A stretch of DNA of 64,000 nucleotides from Bacteroidia bacterium. GTDB taxonomy: Bacteria > Bacteroidota > Bacteroidia > AKYH767-A > OLB10. The stretch covers positions 1,612,001 through 1,676,000 of the forward strand of contig JBAOIA010000011.1 of NCBI GenBank assembly GCA_037045145.1, in the 5' to 3' direction. This document shows, one piece after another, positions 31,943-40,114 of this stretch; position 1 is the first letter of the stretch, and every line of letters starts with the position of its first letter. The translations under genes and the position numbers were made by a program. Under the pieces are notes generated by a model that saw only the letters and a program-made list of their open reading frames with translations, was not told the DNA's origin and ran no database searches.

Positions 31943-32962
31943 ATGAAATTAGTAACCTATCAGAGTCAGGGTAAAACAGCATTGGGAATCTTGCTAAATG
32001 ATACTGTCTATAATCTTAACGAATTGTCGCAACGCAAAGGAAAGACCGTATTACCCGATAATATGCGTGATTTTTTAACCGGTGAACAACCTATGATGGA
32101 TGCTGCTATGGAATTGAATCACTGGCTTGCCGGTGGCAATGCAGATGTTAGTGGAGTTAAAGTGGCCAATGTAAATTTTCTGGCACCGGTACCAAATCCA
32201 ACGTCCTGCCGCGATGGTTATGCATTCAGACAACATGTTGAAGCAGCAAGACGCAACAGGCGTGTAGAGATGATTCCTGAATTTGATCAGTATCCAATAT
32301 TTTATTTTACAAACCATAATGCCATTCAAGGGCCCGGAGATATTTTTTGCATGCCCGATCATTTTGAGCAACTCGATTTTGAACTTGAGGCTGCAATTGT
32401 CATTGGTCGCAAAGGCATTAACATAAAAGCAAAAGATGCTGATAACTACATTGCAGGTTATATGATCATGAACGACATGAGTGCACGTAAATTGCAGATG
32501 GAAGAGATGAAACTTAACTTAGGCCCGGCAAAGGGTAAAGATTTCTCTACCGTTATTGGACCTTATTTGGTAACACCTGATGAACTTGAATCATATAAAA
32601 CCAATGCTAAAAATGGACATACAGGAAATAATTACAATCTGAAAATGACATGTAAGGTCAATGGCATTCAGGTGTCGGAAGGTAATGTAGGAAGTATGGA
32701 TTGGACATTTGCTGAAATCATTGAACGTTGTGCCTATGGTGTAAACATTCTTCCCGGTGATGTTATTGGTAGCGGAACTGTTGGTACGGGATGTTTCTTA
32801 GAGTTGAACGGAACAGGGTTGTATAATAACCCTGACTATAAACCACAGTGGCTTAAAGAAGGCGATAAAGTAGAAATGGAAATTACAGGACTTGGCGTAT
32901 TGTCAAATACCATCAGAAAAATGAATTCTGATTTTTCAATTTTTGCATTGAAGAAGATGTAA
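31943..32962 (+). CDS. Fumarylacetoacetate hydrolase family protein
   Basis: 339 residues of the FAH superfamily, which splits or rearranges beta-diketones and related acids. Core motifs: CRDGYAFRQHVEAAR, PIFYFTNHNAIQGPGD, the metal site DHFEQLDFELEAAIVIGRKG (E..E pattern), AGYMIMNDMSARKLQ, GPAKGKDFSTVIGPYLVT and GSGTVGTGCFLELNGT. Members act in aromatic amino-acid or aromatic-ring breakdown, but substrate cannot be predicted from the motif set, and no other gene of such a pathway is adjacent. Confidence 0.9.
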   Translation: MKLVTYQSQGKTALGILLNDTVYNLNELSQRKGKTVLPDNMRDFLTGEQPMMDAAMELNHWLAGGNADVSGVKVANVNFLAPVPNPTSCRDGYAFRQHVEAARRNRRVEMIPEFDQYPIFYFTNHNAIQGPGDIFCMPDHFEQLDFELEAAIVIGRKGINIKAKDADNYIAGYMIMNDMSARKLQMEEMKLNLGPAKGKDFSTVIGPYLVTPDELESYKTNAKNGHTGNNYNLKMTCKVNGIQVSEGNVGSMDWTFAEIIERCAYGVNILPGDVIGSGTVGTGCFLELNGTGLYNNPDYKPQWLKEGDKVEMEITGLGVLSNTIRKMNSDFSIFALKKM

Positions 32963-33010
32963 GGTGTTTTATATCTAATTGAAAAATGGGAGTGTAAAAT
33001 TTTTAAAATA

Positions 33011-36000
33011 TCACATATTGCGCCTATACTGCCCTCCAACTTCAAACAGTGCATTGGTGATTTGTCCTAAAGAACAATACTTACTTACTTCCATCAACTT
33101 TTCAAACATATTTTGATTGTGTATGGCAGTGAGTTGTAAGTCGTGCAACAATTCAGGAGCTGTTGATACATAACGTGCATGCAAGTTTTTTAATGTAGCA
33201 ATCTGTTGTTGCTTTTCTTCCTCTGTTGCACGAATTACTTCTTTAGGTAAAATGGTAGGTGAGCCTTTGCTTGATAAAAATGTGTTTACTCCAATAATAG
33301 GATAAGCACCAGTGTGTTTTAACGATTCGTAATAAAGACTTTCTTCTTGAATTTTTCCACGCTGATACATGGTTTCCATGGCACCCAAAACGCCACCACG
33401 CTCCGTAATACGATCGAATTCTGATAGCACTGCTTGCTCAACCAAATCGGTAAGCTCTTCGATGATAAACGAGCCTTGCAATGGATTTTCGTTTTTGGCA
33501 AGACCTAACTCCCGGTTAATGATAAGTTGTATAGCCATTGCCCTGCGCACACTTTCTTCTGTTGGTGTGGTAATAGCTTCATCATAAGCATTGGTGTGAA
33601 GTGAATTGCAGTTGTCATAGATTGCGTACAAAGCTTGCAGTGTTGTTCTGATGTCGTTGAAGTCAATTTCCTGGGCATGCAAACTTCTGCCTGAAGTTTG
33701 TATATGATATTTGAGCATCTGCGAGCGTTCATTGGCTTTGTATTTTAATTTCATTGCTTTAGCCCAGATACGCCTTGCTACACGTCCGATAACAGAATAT
33801 TCAGCGTCAATGCCGTTGGAGAAAAAGAAAGAAAGATTAGGCGCAAAAGAATTGATGTCCATGCCACGACTTAAATAATATTCCACATAAGTAAAGCCAT
33901 TACTCAATGTAAATGCAAGCTGTGAAATAGGATTGGCACCGGCTTCGGCAATATGATAGCCACTGATGGAGACGGAATAAAAATTACGAATGGCCTTATC
34001 AATAAAGTATTGTTGCATATCACCCATCAGCCTTAGCGAAAATTCTGTAGAGAAAATGCAAGTGTTTTGTGCTTGATCCTCTTTTAGAATATCGGCCTGA
34101 ACGGTGCCGCGAACTTGTTTCAGTGTATCGGTTTTTATTTTATCATAAACATCTTTTGGCAGCACTTTGTCACCGGTAATACCCAGCAGCATGAGACCAA
34201 GTGAGTTGTTTCCTTCAGGAATTTCGTAATTGTATTGAGGTCGGATTGATTTACTTTTTGAAAATTCATCGGCAATTTTTTTCTCAACTTCTTTTTCTAA
34301 TCCATTTTGCCTGATATATATTTCGCATTGCTGATCTATAGCTGCATTCATAAAATAGGCAGCTATGATAGATGCCGGACCATTAATGGTCATTGATACA
34401 GAAGTAGCCGGGTCGCAAAGGTTAAAACCGCTGTAAAGTTTTTTTGCATCGTCAAGACAACATACGCTGACACCACTATTTCCGATTTTTCCATAAATAT
34501 CCGGACGGTGATCAGGGTCGTTGCCATAGAGTGTCACACTGTCGAATGCCGTACTAAGTCGTTTGGCCGGCATGCCTAATGAAACATAATGGAAACGTTT
34601 GTTCGTGCGCTCGGGGCATCCTTCACCTGCAAACATTCGTGTTGGGTCTTCGCCTTCGCGCTTAAAACGAAATACACCTGCCGTAAAAGGAAACTCACCT
34701 GGAACATTTTCCTGCAATATCCATTTCAGCAAATCGCCCCATGCTTTGAACTTCGGAAAGGCTACCTTAGGAATTTTGTTGTGCGAAAGCGACTCATCAA
34801 ATGTTTTTATTTTTAAAACTTTATCACGCACTTTAAATTCGTAATAATCTTTACTGTACTCTTCTTTTTTGGCAGGAAAATCATCGAGAAGTTTTTTGTT
34901 GTTACCATCGAAGCTGCGCTCAAGCATATCATATTGCTTTTTCAGCTCTTCCGCAGCAGCACCTTTAATTATTTGCATGCTTTCGTAGAGTGAATAAAGC
35001 TTCTGCGCCAAATCACTTTGCTCTTCTACCCATTGATTGTAGTGACGGTTGTTTTCTGAAATTTCTGAAAGATAGCGTGTGCGATGCGGAGGAATGATAA
35101 ATACTTTTTCGCTCATCTCTTCCGTAGTGTGATAGTCGCTCTTTAAATCAGCTCCGGTTTTTGCTGCAATGGTGTTCATCACCGACTTATAAAGTTGATT
35201 CATGCCCGGGTCGTTAAATTGTGATGCAATGGTTCCAAAGACAGGAACTTTATCATCATCAATATCAAACAACTTATGATTTCTCTTGTATTGTTTTTTT
35301 ACATCACGCAGTGCATCCATTGCTCCGCGTTTATCAAACTTGTTTAACGCAATGAGGTCGGCAAAATCTAGCATGTCAATTTTTTCCAGCTGTGTTGCTG
35401 CACCGTATTCAGGTGTCATCACATACAAACTCGCATCGCTATGTTCTGTAATTTCTGTATCGCTTTGGCCAATACCGGATGTTTCTAAAATAATCAGATC
35501 GAACTGTGCAGCTTTGACAATATCCAATGCTTCTTTTACATGACGACTGAGCGCAAGATTGCTCTGACGTGTTGCAAGTGAGCGCATATATACTCTTGTA
35601 TTTCGAATGCTGTTCATTCTGATACGGTCGCCAAGCAATGCGCCTCCGGTTTTGCGTTTACTGGGGTCAATAGAAATGATGGCAATACTTTTGTCTTTAA
35701 ACTCCAACAAAAATCTTCTTACCAGTTCATCAACAATAGATGATTTGCCTGCACCACCGGTTCCTGTAATGCCTAATACCGGACTTTGTTTGGCTTTGTT
35801 TGAGATAGAAGAAGTAATTTCAGGATAAAGTTTTTCAAATTCCGAATGGTTATTTTCTGCGCATGAAATAAGTCGAGCAATGGACTTGGAATTTTTTTTA
35901 GTCAGTTCTTTTATTTCTCCATTAAGGTTTACTCCTGTGGCAAAGTCGCATTTTTGGAGCATGTCGTTAATCATGCCCTGTAAACCCATAGCACGTCCAT

Positions 36001-36376
36001 CATCAGGATGATAGATGCGTGCAATGCCATAGTCCTGAAGCTCGTTGATTTCTTCCGGTAAAATAGTGCCACCACCGCCACCAAATATTTTTATATGGCC
36101 ACAGTCTCTTTCTTTCAGCAAATCATACATGTATTTAAAATATTCCATGTGTCCACCCTGATAGCTTGTCATAGCAATGGCATTAGCATCTTCCTGAATG
36201 GCACATTCCACAACCTCTTGTGCACTTCTGTCGTGACCAAGATGGATAACCTCTGCACCACTTGACTGAATGATTCTGCGCATAATGTTTATGGCAGCAT
36301 CGTGACCGTCAAAAAGCGATGCGGCAGTTACAATACGGATTTTATGTTTTGGGGAATAAATTTTTGACTCCTGCAT
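33011..36376 (-). CDS. icmF: Fused isobutyryl-CoA mutase (IcmF type)
   Basis: A single-chain B12-dependent acyl-CoA mutase with its own G-protein chaperone. 1,121 residues from ATG 36376. In order: B12-binding domain (~10-140, with SLFDGHDAAINIMRRI at 20-35); MeaB-like GTPase (P-loop GTGGAGKSS at 206-214, then RMNSIRNTRVYMRSLATR and LETSGIGQSD); linker; large mutase domain (~530-1121, with GVFRFKREGEDPTRMFAGEG and LSRGMDINSFAPNLSFFFS). Known IcmF enzymes interconvert isobutyryl- and n-butyryl-CoA, and some isovaleryl- and pivalyl-CoA; the substrate here is not resolved. The ATG at 36409 is rejected since the promoter element lies downstream of it. Not the type VI secretion IcmF. Confidence 0.93.
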   Translation of the reverse strand: MQESKIYSPKHKIRIVTAASLFDGHDAAINIMRRIIQSSGAEVIHLGHDRSAQEVVECAIQEDANAIAMTSYQGGHMEYFKYMYDLLKERDCGHIKIFGGGGGTILPEEINELQDYGIARIYHPDDGRAMGLQGMINDMLQKCDFATGVNLNGEIKELTKKNSKSIARLISCAENNHSEFEKLYPEITSSISNKAKQSPVLGITGTGGAGKSSIVDELVRRFLLEFKDKSIAIISIDPSKRKTGGALLGDRIRMNSIRNTRVYMRSLATRQSNLALSRHVKEALDIVKAAQFDLIILETSGIGQSDTEITEHSDASLYVMTPEYGAATQLEKIDMLDFADLIALNKFDKRGAMDALRDVKKQYKRNHKLFDIDDDKVPVFGTIASQFNDPGMNQLYKSVMNTIAAKTGADLKSDYHTTEEMSEKVFIIPPHRTRYLSEISENNRHYNQWVEEQSDLAQKLYSLYESMQIIKGAAAEELKKQYDMLERSFDGNNKKLLDDFPAKKEEYSKDYYEFKVRDKVLKIKTFDESLSHNKIPKVAFPKFKAWGDLLKWILQENVPGEFPFTAGVFRFKREGEDPTRMFAGEGCPERTNKRFHYVSLGMPAKRLSTAFDSVTLYGNDPDHRPDIYGKIGNSGVSVCCLDDAKKLYSGFNLCDPATSVSMTINGPASIIAAYFMNAAIDQQCEIYIRQNGLEKEVEKKIADEFSKSKSIRPQYNYEIPEGNNSLGLMLLGITGDKVLPKDVYDKIKTDTLKQVRGTVQADILKEDQAQNTCIFSTEFSLRLMGDMQQYFIDKAIRNFYSVSISGYHIAEAGANPISQLAFTLSNGFTYVEYYLSRGMDINSFAPNLSFFFSNGIDAEYSVIGRVARRIWAKAMKLKYKANERSQMLKYHIQTSGRSLHAQEIDFNDIRTTLQALYAIYDNCNSLHTNAYDEAITTPTEESVRRAMAIQLIINRELGLAKNENPLQGSFIIEELTDLVEQAVLSEFDRITERGGVLGAMETMYQRGKIQEESLYYESLKHTGAYPIIGVNTFLSSKGSPTILPKEVIRATEEEKQQQIATLKNLHARYVSTAPELLHDLQLTAIHNQNMFEKLMEVSKYCSLGQITNALFEVGGQYRRNM

Positions 36377-36397
36377 ATCAGAATAACCTTTATGCTG

Positions 36398-36405
36398 CAA
36401 ATTTA
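36398..36405 (-). promoter_or_regulatory. -7 element for icmF
   Basis: The minus strand reads TAAATTTG, an exact match, 21 bases before ATG 36376 and downstream of the alternative ATG 36409, so it decides the start. Confidence 0.45.
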
Positions 36406-36522
36406 ACATTTACAGCGTAAGCAGAAAAGGGGAGATGCAGTTAGCTGATTAGAATGAAAAACACGCTATCAATAGATTTTGAAACACAAGAAATTGTTGT
36501 TTGATAACAACAAATGCCATCT

Positions 36523-37911
36523 TTACAAATGTATTACCTCATTGTAGGCGGCAGCGGCAGCTTCCATGATTGCTTCGCTCATGGTAGGGTGTGGGTGAAC
36601 AGCTTTGATTATTTCATGACCTGTTGTTTCTAATTTACGGGCCAGAACCAATTCTGCAATCATTTCAGTAACATTAGCGCCTATCAGATGGGCACCAAGC
36701 AACTCGCCATATTTTTCATCAAAAATCAGTTTAACAAACCCATCACTTTGCCCTCCGGCTTTTGCTTTTCCTGAAGCACTGAATGGAAATTTACCAACCT
36801 TTATTCCTATGCCTGCCTCTTTTGCAGCTTTTTCTGTCATGCCAACAGAGGCAATTTCTGGCGTGCAATAGGTGCATCCGGGAATATTATTGTAATCGAG
36901 AGGCTGTGGGTGATGTCCTGCAATTTTTTCAACACAGATAATTCCTTCTGCAGAGGCCACATGTGCAAGTGCCTGACCTTTCACAATATCACCTATTGCG
37001 TAAATGCCTGGTATGTTGGTCTGATAAAAATCATTCACAACCACCTTACCTTTATCGGTAATGATGCCGCACTCTTCAAGACCAATGTTTTCAATATTGG
37101 TGGTAATACCAACTGCAGAAAGTACTTTTTCGCAGGTAATTACAGATTCGCCTTTGGCAGATTTTACTTTTACACTGCATGTTGAGCCACTCACCGTAAC
37201 CGATTCCACTGAGCTGCTTGTCATTATTTCAATGCCGACTTTTTTCAATGAACGCTCTAATTGCTTACTCACTTCTTCGTCCTCTACAGGAACAATATTC
37301 GGCATAAATTCTACCACAGTAACTTTTGTGCCCATAGCATTGTAGAAGTAGGCAAACTCAACACCAATAGCACCTGAGCCAACAACTACCATTGATTTGG
37401 GTTGCTCGGGCAGGCTCATTGCTTCGCGGTAACCAATTATGTTTTTACCGTCTTGCTTTAGGTTTGGCAACTCGCGTGATCGTGCTCCTGTTGCAAGAAT
37501 AATGTGTGATGTCGTATATGTTTTTTTGCTGCCATCGGCTGCTGTAACTTCTACACTTTTTCCCGGTTTTACTTTCCCATAGCCATTGATGACTTCAATT
37601 TTATTTTTTTTCATCAGAAACTGAACGCCTTTGCTCATGCCGTCAGCTACACCACGACTTCTTTTTATAACAGCATTGAAATCGGCCTTGCCACCTTCAA
37701 CAGTAATTCCATAATCGGAGGCATGGCTCAGGTATTCAAAAACACTGGCACTTTTAAGTAATGCCTTGGTAGGAATACATCCCCAGTTCAGACAAATGCC
37801 ACCCAGGTTTTCTTTTTCTATAATTGCGGTTTTAAGACCTAATTGTGATGCTCTGATTGCAGCTACATACCCTCCGGGGCCACTTCCTATAATGATTAAA
37901 TCAAAATTCAT
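36523..37911 (-). CDS. lpdA: Dihydrolipoyl dehydrogenase (E3)
   Basis: The flavoprotein that reoxidises lipoyl groups in 2-oxoacid dehydrogenases and the glycine cleavage system. 462 residues. FAD fold GSGPGGYVAAIRA at the N-terminus, redox pair Cys40/Cys45 in GGICLNWGCIPTK, NAD fold VVGSGAIGVEFAY, AIGDI, and the C-terminal His441-Glu446 pair in HPHPTMSE. All catalytic residues are present. It may serve GcvT's pathway, encoded 26 kb away, as well as the oxoacid dehydrogenases. Confidence 0.96.
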   Translation of the reverse strand: MNFDLIIIGSGPGGYVAAIRASQLGLKTAIIEKENLGGICLNWGCIPTKALLKSASVFEYLSHASDYGITVEGGKADFNAVIKRSRGVADGMSKGVQFLMKKNKIEVINGYGKVKPGKSVEVTAADGSKKTYTTSHIILATGARSRELPNLKQDGKNIIGYREAMSLPEQPKSMVVVGSGAIGVEFAYFYNAMGTKVTVVEFMPNIVPVEDEEVSKQLERSLKKVGIEIMTSSSVESVTVSGSTCSVKVKSAKGESVITCEKVLSAVGITTNIENIGLEECGIITDKGKVVVNDFYQTNIPGIYAIGDIVKGQALAHVASAEGIICVEKIAGHHPQPLDYNNIPGCTYCTPEIASVGMTEKAAKEAGIGIKVGKFPFSASGKAKAGGQSDGFVKLIFDEKYGELLGAHLIGANVTEMIAELVLARKLETTGHEIIKAVHPHPTMSEAIMEAAAAAYNEVIHL

Positions 37912-38036
37912 AATTGATGCTTTAATTTGCTGCTAAAATATAGCTTTTTGATGAATCTGATACCGGTCATTAACTTTGTTTCTGTTTATGTGTTTTTACC
38001 TATTGAAAGAGTGGAGGTATCAAATAAAGTTTAGTA

Positions 38037-38507
38037 ATGAAAATCAAAGTATTTAATATTGTCTTAGTTGTCTTGATGGTTATGTGGCAACTGAGCACAG
38101 CACAAAACAGTAAAAAAATGGAATATAATAAATTGACTCCTCAGGAAGAGAAAGTTTTGTTGTTTAAAGCAACCGACAGGCCTTTTACCGGTGATTATTA
38201 TCTTAAAAAAGATATAGGAACTTATGTATGTCGCAGATGTAATGCAGCACTTTATAGAAGTGCAGATAAATTTGAGGCGCATTGTGGCTGGCCTAGCTTT
38301 GATGATGAAATTAAAGGCTCGGTAAAACGTATTCCTGATGCTGATGGCATGCGTACAGAAATTGTTTGCAGTAATTGTGGGGGACATTTAGGTCATGTTT
38401 TTTTAGGCGAAGGATTTACAGCTAAAAATACCAGACATTGTGTAAATACCAGCTCTCTGAAATTTATACCTGCAGGAACACCACTGCCTGAGGTAATAAA
38501 AAGGTAG
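38037..38507 (+). CDS. msrB: Peptide-methionine (R)-S-oxide reductase, exported
   Basis: Reduces the R form of methionine sulfoxide in proteins. 156 residues. A signal peptide (to about residue 22, TAQ) puts it outside the cytoplasm. Zinc cysteines are Cys65, Cys68, Cys111 and Cys114; the catalytic cysteine is Cys135 in NTRHCVNTSSLKF; CGWPSF is present. There is no MsrA domain. Its last codons form one arm of an inverted repeat whose other arm ends the convergent gene. Confidence 0.94.
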   Translation: MKIKVFNIVLVVLMVMWQLSTAQNSKKMEYNKLTPQEEKVLLFKATDRPFTGDYYLKKDIGTYVCRRCNAALYRSADKFEAHCGWPSFDDEIKGSVKRIPDADGMRTEIVCSNCGGHLGHVFLGEGFTAKNTRHCVNTSSLKFIPAGTPLPEVIKR

Positions 38508-38525
38508 AAAATTTATTTTATTACC
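38492..38525. terminator. Bidirectional hairpin spanning two gene ends
   Basis: GGTAATAAAA (38492-38501) and TTTTATTACC (38516-38525) are perfect complements, with a 14-base loop. The arms encode the final VIK residues of both convergent genes. It probably ends transcription from both sides. Confidence 0.5.
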
Positions 38526-39943
38526 GGTATTTTTATGTTGAGCGAAGCCTTACCATAAGTAATGTTGCTTAAATAAATTCCTGCGTTAAGGCTAATAGGT
38601 AAGTTAAATGTGTTGCCTCCTGATTTTAAACTCAGTTTCCACGTTGCAATTAAAACACCTTTTAGATCATAGAGATTAAGGTTTGCCTGATTCTTGCTTT
38701 TAGAAGTTAAAGCCAATTGAAGAGACTGTTCTTTTTGATTGAAAGACACTGATGCATGACTTAGTTCATTCGCATATTCAGAAATTGAAGTGGTAGTGTC
38801 TGTAATCTGATATACCTTCTGATTCATCAAATCTGCAATAAATAATTCGCCATTATCATTTTCACCAAAGGTGCTGAATGCACGCCCGGGAAAAGTTCCG
38901 GCAACGGTAACGGCATTGCCGTTGTTTGGATCTAATGCATAAATTGTTCCATTACAGAAATCGGCAAAGAAATAATATCCATATAGCGCAGGGTAGGCAG
39001 TGCCACGATATACAAATCCGCCTGTAACAGAACATCCACCTGTTGAAGCATGACTATAGGCGTGGACAGGTGAAACATAATTCCCGGTACATCCTACACT
39101 TGTATTGTATGCTACAAAACCTTCATAGCAACGCCATCCGTAATTTTCGCCACCGGAAGAACTGACAGTTTGGAAATCTATTTCCTCCCATACATCCTGA
39201 CCTACATCACCAATCCACATGTCATGTGTAAGTCTGTCGAAACTGAATTTCCAGGGGTTACGAAACCCGCTTGACCATATTTCATTCTTAACATTCATAA
39301 CTCCAAAGAAAGGATTGGTTGATGGAATGGTATATGCACCAGGTTGTGAAACATCTATCCTTAATATTTTACCGAAAAACATATTCATGTTTTGTGCTCT
39401 GTTACCCGGATCACCAACATCGCCACCATCACCAAGCGCGAAATATAAATAACCATCATTACCAAATTTCAAACAGCCACCATTGTGGTTGGTATAAGGC
39501 TGTGCTAATGCAAATATTATTTCTGCACTTGCAGTATCTGCAACGTTAGGGTTAGCGCTTCTTTTGTAACGGGCAAGAACACTATTGCCATGACCGGTTT
39601 TGTTTGTATAGCAAATGTAAAAGCTACTGTCGGTAGCATAATTAGGACTAAAGGCAAGACCTAATAAGCCTTGTTCGCCAGTATTACTTAGTGATGTTGG
39701 GGTTACTTTATGGTTAATGTCTAAAAATGGAACAGTGTCAACAGCCCCTCCGGGACTAATAATATAAATATATCCTAGTTGTGTTGCTGCATACATTCTG
39801 CCATCGCCATTGGTGGCAAGTTCAGATGTTTTGCCATAGATGCCATTGGCAAATTCAACAATATTTACCTGTGGCTGCGCCAAAGTTTGACTAAACATAA
39901 CTATGCTTAGAAGTAAAATAGAAATGCTTGCGGAAAATCTCAT
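38513..39943 (-). CDS. Secreted glucose/sorbosone dehydrogenase-like protein, type IX cargo
   Basis: 476 residues from ATG 39943, chosen because it gives a signal peptide (RFSASISILLLSIVMFSQTLA) and follows a -7 element; an ATG at 40027 would place 28 residues before it. The body is the PQQ-dependent sugar dehydrogenase (GSDH) beta-propeller: GEQGLLGLAFSPNY, YTNKTGHGNSVLARY, NHNGGCLKFGNDGYLYFALG (followed by DGGD), SGFRNPWKFSFDR and WIGDVGQDVWEEID, then GENYGWRCYEG. Whether it binds PQQ and which sugar it oxidises are unknown. The last ~75 residues are a type IX sorting domain (LNLYDLKGVLIATWKLSL, then LNAGIYLSNI). Probably surface-exposed. Confidence 0.83.
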   Translation of the reverse strand: MRFSASISILLLSIVMFSQTLAQPQVNIVEFANGIYGKTSELATNGDGRMYAATQLGYIYIISPGGAVDTVPFLDINHKVTPTSLSNTGEQGLLGLAFSPNYATDSSFYICYTNKTGHGNSVLARYKRSANPNVADTASAEIIFALAQPYTNHNGGCLKFGNDGYLYFALGDGGDVGDPGNRAQNMNMFFGKILRIDVSQPGAYTIPSTNPFFGVMNVKNEIWSSGFRNPWKFSFDRLTHDMWIGDVGQDVWEEIDFQTVSSSGGENYGWRCYEGFVAYNTSVGCTGNYVSPVHAYSHASTGGCSVTGGFVYRGTAYPALYGYYFFADFCNGTIYALDPNNGNAVTVAGTFPGRAFSTFGENDNGELFIADLMNQKVYQITDTTTSISEYANELSHASVSFNQKEQSLQLALTSKSKNQANLNLYDLKGVLIATWKLSLKSGGNTFNLPISLNAGIYLSNITYGKASLNIKIPVIK

Positions 39944-39965
39944 TATTAGTGTTTTAAAGGAAGAG

Positions 39966-39973
39966 CAAATATA
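39966..39973 (-). promoter_or_regulatory. -7 element for the GSDH-like gene
   Basis: The minus strand reads TATATTTG, an exact match, 22 bases before ATG 39943. Confidence 0.45.
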
Positions 39974-40046
39974 GCTTATCAGCCATGACTGTTTTGTCGT
40001 GAATTGGTAAGTTTGGTGAAAATTCAATTACAGTTTTTCTTAAAAT

Positions 40047-40078
40047 AAAAAAGTGCAGACTCTGATCTGCACTTTTTT
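40047..40078 (-). terminator. Terminator after the large Ig-repeat gene
   Basis: AAAAAAGTGCAGA (40047-40059) pairs with TCTGCACTTTTTT (40066-40078) around a 6-base loop. On the minus strand a T-rich tail follows. It lies 37 bases past the stop of the 40115-42760 gene. Confidence 0.85.
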
Positions 40079-40114
40079 ATTTTGGGTAATAATTATTTTA
40101 GCTAAAACACATAA

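Noticed and set aside
33011..36376. IcmF name could suggest a type VI secretion component.
   Set aside because: The protein has B12-binding, MeaB and acyl-CoA mutase domains; it shares only the name with the secretion protein.
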